A DNA stretch of 34,407 bases from an uncultured Clostridiaceae bacterium. GTDB lineage: Bacteria; Bacillota; Clostridia; TANB77; CAG-508. A program made the position numbers and the translations under genes. Location: NCBI GenBank assembly GCA_958402495.1, contig CATXTS010000006.1, positions 1 through 34,407 of the forward strand. Direction: 5' to 3'. Below are positions 7,980-15,800 of this stretch, piece after piece (the stretch's first letter is position 1; each line of letters opens with the position of its first letter). The notes beneath the pieces were generated by a model, which ran no database searches, was not told the origin of the DNA, and was given only the letters and a program-made list of their open reading frames with translations.

Positions 7980-9110
7980 TTATTTAAAATCTATAATTAT
8001 ATTGGTAGCTTTCACCTGTGTACCATTATAACTGTAAGCATATATTTCAATGGATTCATAAGTAGATACATCCCATTGTAAATTATTTATATTGGTAGTA
8101 TTACCATAACTAGCAATGGTGGTAGTCTGATTCTCTTTTTTTCCTTTCAAACTAAATGATGAAGCAGAAGCCCAATTGCTATTACCTTTAATTAGTAAAT
8201 TACCTATGCTTATCTGTTTAACATTTTTTAATTCTATACCTCCCCCGCCAGCATAATAGTGACTAGTATCTTCTCTACTTGTACCATAAATACATGGAAT
8301 CGTTATTTGTTTACTCTTATCTATTGCAGTTCCTGTTAAACATGCACCATTTACCCATGCCGTTTTTCCCTGTAATATGTCTTCTGCTTTAGCAGTTGCC
8401 TGTGTTTGACTTGCTAAACTATTGGCCGTTACTTTCCCTGCTCCATTATGATATCCTGCTGGAATGGTATACGTTTGTCCACAATTTAAATTACTACTAA
8501 TAGCCCCTCTATTAGTCATAGTTCCTGTTAGTAATTTTCCTCCACTATAGGCTTTATAACCAGATAATATTTTATCAGTTGTGGCATTTGTCTGGCTTAA
8601 CAGAGCATTTAAATTGTTTAATTGATTCTGCAAATCCTGTATTTTAGCTTCTTTCTCACCCACTTGTTTTTTTAAATTAGCTATTTCTATATCCTTGGAA
8701 GCAATTTGCGCTTTTAAATCCGCTATTTCTTTTCGTAAATTACTAATTTCTACATTTAAATCTTCTATCTGCTTCTTTAGTTCAGCATTTTCTGATTGTA
8801 AGTCAGTTACTTGTTTTTGTAATTCTTCTACTTGTTTTTGCAGTAATGCTATTATTTCATCCTTTTTAGTAGATTCTTCATCTTCTGACATTTCTCCTCC
8901 TGTTTCTAACTCATAGTATAACTGATTTAATTGCATGGCTTCTGCTTCTCCTGCCAAAGTCATATTTTGTTTGGCTTGTTTTGCTTTTGTGATAATGCCA
9001 TTTTCTCCTATAGTTATTTGCATACTAATGCCTGCTAATAGAATTAAAATCACAATAGTTACTACTAGAGCAACCATTGTGATTCCTGTTTCTTGATTGA
9101 TTTTTTTCAT
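7980..9110 (-). CDS. pilin-like N-terminus fused to long coiled coil and phage-tail-fibre-like repeats
   Basis: The protein has 376 residues in four parts. (1) A prepilin-type leader and helix come first, MKKINQETG then ITMVALVVTIVILILLAG, closely like the gene at 1-175, with Ala at mature position 5. (2) An almost uninterrupted heptad coiled coil spans about residues 84-172 (QKQVEELQKQVTDLQ...). (3) Modules at about 180-262 look like phage tail-fibre repeats: ILSGYKAYSGGKLLTGTM and TIPAGYHNGAGKVTA, then a second partial copy DILQGKTAWVNGACLTGTA. (4) A Ser/Thr/Tyr-rich C-terminal domain runs from about 267 to 376. The gene has its own ribosome site (GGAGG), likely promoter and terminator. A minor-pilin or tip-adhesin role is an inference; a phage origin for part 3 is possible. 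Confidence 0.85.
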   Translation of the reverse strand: MKKINQETGITMVALVVTIVILILLAGISMQITIGENGIITKAKQAKQNMTLAGEAEAMQLNQLYYELETGGEMSEDEESTKKDEIIALLQKQVEELQKQVTDLQSENAELKKQIEDLNVEISNLRKEIADLKAQIASKDIEIANLKKQVGEKEAKIQDLQNQLNNLNALLSQTNATTDKILSGYKAYSGGKLLTGTMTNRGAISSNLNCGQTYTIPAGYHNGAGKVTANSLASQTQATAKAEDILQGKTAWVNGACLTGTAIDKSKQITIPCIYGTSREDTSHYYAGGGGIELKNVKQISIGNLLIKGNSNWASASSFSLKGKKENQTTTIASYGNTTNINNLQWDVSTYESIEIYAYSYNGTQVKATNIIIDFK

Positions 9111-9140
9111 TTTTTCCTCCGTTTAGTGCTCTTTTTTCTT

Positions 9141-9170
9141 ATTATAGCTTTTGCTATCTTTTTAGAACAA
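9141..9170 (-). promoter_or_regulatory. likely promoter of the pilin/coiled-coil gene
   Basis: A -10 TATAAT (9146-9141) is preceded 18 bases upstream by a weak -35 TTGTTC (9170-9165). A 7-bp inverted repeat (TTAGAAC/GTTCTAA, 9162-9188) overlaps the -35. It may be a weak terminator of the upstream kinase gene or an operator. Confidence 0.45.
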
Positions 9171-9210
9171 CCAAACCAAGAGTTCTAATTGTTTTCTTTT
9201 TTACATAATT

Positions 9211-10704
9211 CTATTTTGTGGGGATTCTAATAACCACTTCTGTTCCTTTTCCCTTTTCACTTTTAATGTCAATACTACCGTGATTTTGGTCTAAGATTTC
9301 CTTTGCAATGGAAAGTCCTAATCCCGTTCCACCCATTTCTCTAGTACGTGCTTTATCTACTCTATAGAACCTTTCAAAAATTCTATTTAAATCTTCTGTA
9401 GGGATACCTATTCCATTATCTATGACTTTTATGTAGGCATCATTATAAACAAATCCTACATATATCTTTATAATGCCTCCTTCTTTTGTATATTTGATAC
9501 TATTGGTTAGTATATTTAAGACTACTCTTTCTATGCCGTCTTTATTGGCATGTACTGGCGGTACATTAGCAGTTACAAAGCATTCTACATTGTGCCCTTT
9601 TTTATTAATTTCCAATTGTAATTTTTCTTGGCATTTTTTAACGAGTTCTCCTAAATCAAATTCTGCAATTTCACTTTTTACTTTATTGTTATCATAACGT
9701 GATAGAGTTAACAAATCTGAAACCAATTTAGCCATTCTTCTTGCTTCTGAAGCAATTACATTTAAGAATTTATCCTGTGTTTGCTTCTCATATTCTCCTT
9801 CTAATAGTGTATCTGCATACCCCATTATAGAAGTAATTGGTGTTTTTAGTTCATGAGATACATCTGCTACAAATTCTTTTCGCATATTATCTAATTTAAC
9901 ATGTTCTGTAATATCTTGTACCATAGCCATAACACCAGATGGTCTATCTTTTTCGTCTTTAAAAGATGCAAATAAAATATTTAGGTATCTATCTGCTACG
10001 CTAATTCTTTGTTCTGAGGAGGTCCAATCTTCTAAATATACGGTTTTTTCTAGATTGATTTCTATATTTAATTTTCCAAAGATTTTTTCAAAAGTATCAT
10101 CTTTTGGTGTTAATTTTAAAAACTCTGTAGCAGCAGGGTTAATATGTGTAATGTTTCCTTCCATATCAAAGGCAATAATACCATCTGTCATGTGTAATAA
10201 TATAGTTTCTATTTGTTTTTTTTGTCTATTGACTTCATTTAAATTGGCCTTTAATTCACTAGTCATTCTATCTAAGGCATCGGTTATTTCATCTACACCA
10301 TTCGCATTTTTCTTTTTGATTTCTTTACTAACCATTTCTGCTTCTTCTTGGCTACTAATATTGGGTGCTGCTTTTAATAGTCTAGCAATGGGATTTAAAA
10401 TCACTTTCGAAATAAATATGGCCGTAAAGATACAGATAATGCCATATACGCCTAAAGTAATAAAACTAACCGTTTGCATATTTTGAATTTGTGTTATGGT
10501 ATTTAGCTCATTTTGTATTAAATCCATAGAACTGTCCATAGTTAATTCTGGTGCTAAAGCTTGTTTTAAATTGGTTATACTAATGAAACTAACGGTTGTT
10601 ATTGCTAGAATGCCTAAAATAGCAAATATTAATATGGATTTTAATTGTACATCTTTTAACATACTTTGTGTCTCCTTTTTCATCCTATAAGAAAAGTATG
10701 CCAT
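9211..10704 (-). CDS. walK: sensor histidine kinase, WalK/PhoR type
   Basis: The 497-residue membrane kinase is organised as follows: TM1 about 22-44, a short outer loop of about 35 residues, TM2 about 78-104, a HAMP linker, and a PAS domain about 160-270. The HisKA domain has the phospho-accepting H284 in VSHELKTPITS, and the HATPase domain has an N box near 397-401, DNGIG 429-433 and GTGLGL 459-464. It pairs with the WalR-like regulator 34 bases upstream. In Firmicutes WalRK controls cell-wall turnover enzymes. The outer loop is much shorter than the Cache-type domain of Bacillus WalK, so a PhoR-like assignment is the alternative. The start at 10704 has AGGA at 5 bases. A hairpin encloses this start (see 10693-10723). 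Confidence 0.85.
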   Translation of the reverse strand: MAYFSYRMKKETQSMLKDVQLKSILIFAILGILAITTVSFISITNLKQALAPELTMDSSMDLIQNELNTITQIQNMQTVSFITLGVYGIICIFTAIFISKVILNPIARLLKAAPNISSQEEAEMVSKEIKKKNANGVDEITDALDRMTSELKANLNEVNRQKKQIETILLHMTDGIIAFDMEGNITHINPAATEFLKLTPKDDTFEKIFGKLNIEINLEKTVYLEDWTSSEQRISVADRYLNILFASFKDEKDRPSGVMAMVQDITEHVKLDNMRKEFVADVSHELKTPITSIMGYADTLLEGEYEKQTQDKFLNVIASEARRMAKLVSDLLTLSRYDNNKVKSEIAEFDLGELVKKCQEKLQLEINKKGHNVECFVTANVPPVHANKDGIERVVLNILTNSIKYTKEGGIIKIYVGFVYNDAYIKVIDNGIGIPTEDLNRIFERFYRVDKARTREMGGTGLGLSIAKEILDQNHGSIDIKSEKGKGTEVVIRIPTK

Positions 10705-10723
10705 TTATTTCCTGACATACTTT
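10693..10723 (-). promoter_or_regulatory. hairpin enclosing the walK ribosome site and start codon
   Basis: AAAGTATG and CATACTTT form an 8-bp stem. It can extend by three pairs (AAG/CTT) past one bulged base. The 15-base loop contains both the AGGA ribosome site and the walK ATG. It could modulate kinase translation relative to walR; this is an inference from pairing only. Confidence 0.4.
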
Positions 10724-10738
10724 CTTACATTTATCATT

Positions 10739-11476
10739 TTATTTAGAGGCTATATAATACCCTACCCCTCTTTTGGTAATTAGTATCTTCGGATTGGAAG
10801 TATCTTTTTCTATTTTCTCTCTAATTCTTCTTACCGTTACATCTACTGTTCTAATATCTCCATAATATTCATATCCCCATACTTTTTCAAGCAATACTTC
10901 TCTGGTAATCACTTGACCTGGTTGATTGGCTAAATATTTTAAGACCTCAAATTCTCTTAATGTTAAATCTATAATTTCATTTCTCACTTTTACTTCAAAT
11001 TTGTTTAAATCCAAACTTAAATCACCAACGGTTATGACATTAGATTCCTCTTCTGATATTTTTTCTGCACCATTGGTTTGTGTAGCTTTGGCTGTTAATT
11101 CTGCTTTTCTTAAATTTGCCTTTACCCTTGCCATTAACTCTCTAACACTAAATGGTTTGGTAATGTAATCATCTGCTCCTAATTCTAATCCTAGAATCTT
11201 ATCGATTTCTTCATCTCTAGCAGAAATCATTAAAATGGGAATATTCATCGTTTGTCTAATTCTTTTACAAACAGCTAGTCCATCCATTTTAGGTAGCATA
11301 ATATCTAATAACACTAAATCTGGTTTTCGTTCTAATGCAATTCTAACCGCCTCTTCACCATCGTTTGCCTCTAAAGTATCATAGCCTTCTTTTTCCAAAT
11401 TATATTGTAACATATCCACAATTGTTTTTTCATCATCTACAATGAGTACTGTTTTTTTCTCTGAATTTTCTTCCAT
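10739..11476 (-). CDS. walR: response regulator, OmpR family, WalR type
   Basis: The 245-residue regulator has an N-terminal receiver with phospho-acceptor D58 (LVLLDIMLP), acidic pocket VDDE and K107 (YITKPFS). A 25-residue Glu/Ala-rich linker follows, then a C-terminal winged helix. The recognition region VWGYEYYGDIRTVDVTVRRIREKIE and the tail ITKRGVGYYI match WalR/VicR closely. It is the first gene of the walRK pair. It has its own promoter and an AAAGGTGG ribosome site. WalR usually activates autolysin and other wall genes. The window also holds cwlD, but I see no obvious WalR box there. Confidence 0.92.
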   Translation of the reverse strand: MEENSEKKTVLIVDDEKTIVDMLQYNLEKEGYDTLEANDGEEAVRIALERKPDLVLLDIMLPKMDGLAVCKRIRQTMNIPILMISARDEEIDKILGLELGADDYITKPFSVRELMARVKANLRKAELTAKATQTNGAEKISEEESNVITVGDLSLDLNKFEVKVRNEIIDLTLREFEVLKYLANQPGQVITREVLLEKVWGYEYYGDIRTVDVTVRRIREKIEKDTSNPKILITKRGVGYYIASK

Positions 11477-11519
11477 AGAAAGTCCACCTTTCTTCTATTT
11501 CACAGTTTTTATTGTTTTA

Positions 11520-11548
11520 TTTATATCACATTCTTTGATTTTGTACAA
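11520..11548 (-). promoter_or_regulatory. sigma-A promoter of walRK
   Basis: On the minus strand TTGTAC (11548-11543), 17 bases, then TATAAA (11525-11520). Confidence 0.6.
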
Positions 11549-11571
11549 GTGGTTTTTTAGGAATTCCCAAG

Positions 11572-11606
11572 AATAAAAGAAGCAGAGATGTTCTGCTTCT
11601 TTTATT
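11572..11606 (-). terminator. strong terminator of the unknown membrane-protein gene
   Basis: A 15-bp perfect stem (11572-11586 with 11592-11606) has a 5-base loop GATGT and starts at the stop codon of the gene at 11606-12589. It separates that gene from walR. Confidence 0.85.
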
Positions 11607-12589
11607 TATTCTCTACCTTTTGCTAATTCCTCTTGCATGTTTTTATCTTTTTGTCCTTCTACTATTTTTCTGGTTGCAGTAGTATAGGCATTTTCTTTAT
11701 CTTTTATAAAATCTTCACTCTCGCCTGCTCCTCTATTTTTAGAAGTATAACCATTTTGTAGTGCTTTTGTTTTTCCAATTAACTCTGCTGCATCTTCAAA
11801 AGAAATATTGATATCTCCGTATATTTTTTCTCCCTGACAGGTGCAAGCAGCAATACGCTTTCCATTTAGAGTAAACACATAGTATTTCATTTCTCTTTCT
11901 CTTTGTTTTAAATTGTCTATCTGTGTTTGTTCTGTTTCTAATTGATAACCCATCACTTCTTGCATAGCATCTAAATTTTCTATTACAGTTCCTGTTACTT
12001 CTATATATCTTACTTCTCCTTTTTCTTCATCTTCCATACATTTTTGATTGTAAGCTAAAGATAATGCCTCCTCTGTTTTATCTCTAATTTCATTATTTCT
12101 TTCTATATCATCACTCATATTTCCCACCTGCTCAAAAAAATCAGGTAGTGACTCTACATAAGCTTGTCTTTCTTGACTTTCTACTAATAAATCTTCTTGT
12201 GTTTTTCTATTTTCTACTAAATCGAAATCGGATTCTACTTGTTTACTGGTTTCTAAAGTTGGTGGTTGTTTTGTTAATTTCCATGTAAAAGCAGTCAAAG
12301 AGCCTATTGTTAGTATTCCCCCTGCACATACAGCTATCTTTCTCCTAATTGCTTCCTTATATGCTTTGTTAACTTCCGGATTTCTTCTTAAGAAATTTTT
12401 TTTAAGAATTCTTTGCTCTTTTTTATCTTTTTTATCATACCATTTATGAAATTCTTCTTTATATTTTTCTATTTCTTTTTTGGAAAGTTTTTCTGTTTTC
12501 TCATTTCCCATAGATGCTATATATTGTTTTAACATTTCTTTTCTTAACTGATAATCTAAGGTATATTTTTTTAATCTACTCTTTTTCAT
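11606..12589 (-). CDS. unknown single-pass membrane protein, highly charged
   Basis: I do not recognise a family for these 327 residues. Residues 1-85 are very Lys/Glu-rich and probably helical and cytoplasmic. A transmembrane segment lies at about 86-104 (IAVCAGGILTIGSLTAFTW). The C-terminal 220 residues would be extracellular. They are acidic and polar with a short patch MKYYVFTLNGKRIAACTCQG that looks like a small beta domain, followed by ISFEDAAELIGKTKALQNGY. The gene stands alone between its own perfect promoter and a strong terminator, with an AGGGGG ribosome site. A structural or envelope role is likely from topology only. Confidence 0.8.
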   Translation of the reverse strand: MKKSRLKKYTLDYQLRKEMLKQYIASMGNEKTEKLSKKEIEKYKEEFHKWYDKKDKKEQRILKKNFLRRNPEVNKAYKEAIRRKIAVCAGGILTIGSLTAFTWKLTKQPPTLETSKQVESDFDLVENRKTQEDLLVESQERQAYVESLPDFFEQVGNMSDDIERNNEIRDKTEEALSLAYNQKCMEDEEKGEVRYIEVTGTVIENLDAMQEVMGYQLETEQTQIDNLKQREREMKYYVFTLNGKRIAACTCQGEKIYGDINISFEDAAELIGKTKALQNGYTSKNRGAGESEDFIKDKENAYTTATRKIVEGQKDKNMQEELAKGRE

Positions 12590-12620
12590 TTTTTCCCCCT
12601 AAATGAAACTATTTTCCTTT

Positions 12621-12649
12621 ATTATAGTACAATAATTACTATTTGTCAA
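12621..12649 (-). promoter_or_regulatory. perfect-consensus sigma-A promoter
   Basis: TTGACA (12649-12644), 17 bases, TATAAT (12626-12621): both boxes match the consensus exactly. It drives the unknown membrane protein at 11606-12589 and is the strongest promoter in the window. Confidence 0.8.
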
Positions 12650-12765
12650 AAAATGTCGAATAAATAATCTCACGAAACACAAGATTTTCTTTTTATCTAT
12701 TTTACCATATCTTTTAAGAATTATCCATTTTTTCTTTAAATTTATCACTTATACGAAACTCAAAA

Positions 12766-12791
12766 GAAGAATAGGATTTATCCTATTCTTC
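12766..12791 (-). terminator. terminator of the glucan-synthase-like gene
   Basis: A stem of 11-12 bp (GAAGAATAGGA with TCCTATTCTTC) is followed on the minus strand by TTTTG. It lies about 45 bases after the stop codon, beyond the palindromic element at 12796-12846. Confidence 0.65.
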
Positions 12792-12795
12792 AGCT

Positions 12796-12846
12796 GTGTC
12801 CCCAATGGACAATTTTGTCCATTGGGACCTGGTCCTACATGGACAC
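12796..12846. repeat. REP-like palindromic element overlapping the 3' end of the glucan-synthase gene
   Basis: The core arms CCCAATGGACA (12801-12811) and TGTCCATTGGG (12816-12826) form an 11-bp stem with a 4-base loop. Outer arms GTGTCC (12796-12801) and GGACAC (12841-12846) also pair. A further small palindrome, GGACC-T-GGTCC (12825-12835), sits between the core and the outer right arm. The element is much richer in GC than its surroundings. The last three codons (Val-Ser-Met) and the TAG of the 12835-21069 gene lie inside it. Only one copy is in the window, so its repeat nature is inferred from structure. Confidence 0.5.
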
Positions 12847-15800
12847 TTCTATCTCATAGACTTTTCCATCATTTTGTAGACGGATTTGTTTTTCTTCTAT
12901 TTCTTGTCCATTGACTTTAAAACTAGTGATACCAGTTGTTTTTTCATTTTGATTTTCTACTTTGATATGGTATAGGCTATCTCCATAACGATAGTGTATT
13001 TTGTATTCTTTCCAGTCGTGGGCTATACATGGCTCAATACTTAAAATGCCATTGTTTATTTTAAGTCCTAAGATGTATTCGATGCCTGCATCTAACATCC
13101 AACTACTAGAGCCTGTATACCATGTCCATCCACCTCTTCCAGCTAAATTTCCATATCCATATATATCGGCTGCTACCACATAAGGTTCTACTTTATACTT
13201 TTGTGCAGCTTCCTTGGTTCTGGCATGTTCTATTGGATTTATCATTCTATAAAGTTCTACTGCTTTATCTCCAAATCCTAATTGTGCCATGGCGATGATT
13301 GCCCATATAGCACTATGGGTATATTGTCCTCCATTTTCTCTGGTTCCTGGTAAATAGGCTTTTATATAACCTGGTTCTAATTTGCTTTTTTCAAATGGTG
13401 GGTCTAGTAATTTAATGATTCCATTTTCTCTATCTACTAAGTGATTTTCTAAACTTTCCATGGAAATAAATTTTTTGTCATTGTCTCCTGCTCCTGATAG
13501 GACAGACCAACTTTGTGCTATACTATCTATTTTACATTCTTCGTTTTGGATGGTTCCTAGGATATCCCCATTATCTGTAAAGGCTCTTTTATACCATCTG
13601 CCATCCCAAGCATTTGTGTTTAGTGCTTTTCTTAGATTTTCGATGATAGTTTCATATTTTTGTTTTCTTTGTATTTCAATTTCCTTTTCTTCTCCAGTTA
13701 TTTGTTCTATTCTTTTTTCTTGTATTGGTAACCATCTTTTTAGTACAAGATATTGGAAGAAACCAAGCCATACACTTTCTCCTCTTCCTTGTCTTCCAAC
13801 ATTACTAAATCCATCGTTCCAATCTCCTGTTCCTATCTTAGGTAGTCCGTTTTCTCCAAAGGATAGCGATTTTTCTATCGCTCTTATGCAATGCTGGTAT
13901 ATAGTTTCTTCTATAGTAGAAATATGGTAACGGTCATATCTTTCATCTTGGTTTTCTTCTAGTATTTCCCCTTCTAGATAAGGTGTTTTTTCTGCTAATA
14001 AACTTTCATCTCCTGTAAATTCTATATATTCTTCTGTTACATAGACTAACCATAATAAATCATCTGAGAATTTTGTTCTAATACCTGTATTAGTTTCTTC
14101 ATGCCACCAGTGTTCTACATCGCCTTCTAAGAATTGATGCTGACTGTGTTTTAATATTTGTAATTTCATCCATTCTGGATTGACATATTTTAAACCAATG
14201 GTATCTTGCAATTGATCTCTAAATCCATAAGCACCTCCTGATTGATAAAACCCGGATTTTCCCCATAGTCTACTTGTTATCGTTTGATAAACTAGCCATC
14301 CATTTAATAATAGATTAAAGGATTCTAAAGGGGTTTCTACTTGTATTTTTTGTATTAAGTTTTCCCAATATTTTTTGGTGTTTTCAAATGCTTGCACACA
14401 ATTTGAAAGACTATGAAATTGATAACTATTATCTTGAGCTGTTAATATTTGTTCTTCTACTCCCATGATAAAAGATATACTTTTACTTTCAAAGGCTTGT
14501 AGTTCTACTTCTATTTGTATAGCCATAATGGTGTTGTTTCCTAAGCTATCTTCATTATTGAGTCCTGTCTTTCTTAATGCTTCTGGATTGGTTAAATCTC
14601 CTTCTCCTATAAAGAATTGTTTGTTACCTGTAAAGGAACTGATTTTTTCACTACTGCTCATATACATATATTCTGTAAATGTTTCATTGGCTAGATTTTT
14701 GGCTATTAACATGTTTTCATTTTCTTGTAATTGCATAGTTATAAAGCCATTACTACTGGTTTGTGATTGTCCTAATACAGGCTTACAGTAATATACTAAT
14801 TTTATTTTTTTCTTTTTAGGTGCTTGATTTTTTAATTCTAGTAGATGAATTTTACAGTTTTGATTTTGTGGTATAAATATCTTTAATTCTTGTTCAATCT
14901 GGGAACTCGTATGCTTATACCTGCTATATCCAAATCCATATATGGTATCATAATCATTGTCATCTGGCATAGGGTTTAACCCTAAAGAACAGGTTTTTCC
15001 AGTTTCTTCTTCCTGCATATAGATAATTTCTGATGGAATATCTGTTACTTGGTCATTGTTCCAGTGAGTGGTTCTATTTAAATGACTATTACGATACCAA
15101 GTATAGCCTCCCATACTATCTGTTACTACACTACCAAATTGTGGATTAGCCAGTATATGACTCCAGACAGTAGGTACTCTATGGTCTTTATTTTGTTTTA
15201 TATAATATTCTTTACCATCTGTTGTAAATCCACCATATTCATTATCGTATTTTAAGTTTTCTGCTGCTAAACTAGTTCTATTTTTCTCTTCTAGTGGAAG
15301 GATTTCTTTTTGTATTTGGTCAGTTGTTGTTTTGATTTGTTCCATATATTCTTCTTCTGCTTCTTTTAAATATCTTGCTACGGTTCCTTTTTTAGCATCA
15401 ATACATAAATTGGCTCTTACTTCTAAAATTTGTTTATCCATGGGTTCTACATTTTCTAAAACGTAGATTCCACCATTTTGATTTTGTAGATAGTCTAGCT
15501 TTTCATTTAATATAGCATTTTGGATAGCGCCTTTTACATAACTTTCGTAGCTATTGGGTTCTTCATTTAAGATGACTAAATCGATTTTTATTTTTTTCAT
15601 TTGGTAGAAAATATAGGCCTTTAACATGTCTTCCAAGACTTCTATATCACTGATATCTTGTAATTTGACTAGTAAAATTGGTAAATCTCCAGAAATTCCA
15701 AATTTCCATAGTGAAGAAGGTGCATATCGTTGTTCTAGATTTTTCCCTATAATATATTTCATATTTTCTTTTTTCAAAGGATTAAAATATAATAAATACC

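Noticed and set aside
9162..9188. TTAGAAC/GTTCTAA hairpin as terminator of walK
   Set aside because: Only a 7-bp stem with a 13-base loop and no clear U-run; noted only within the promoter entry.
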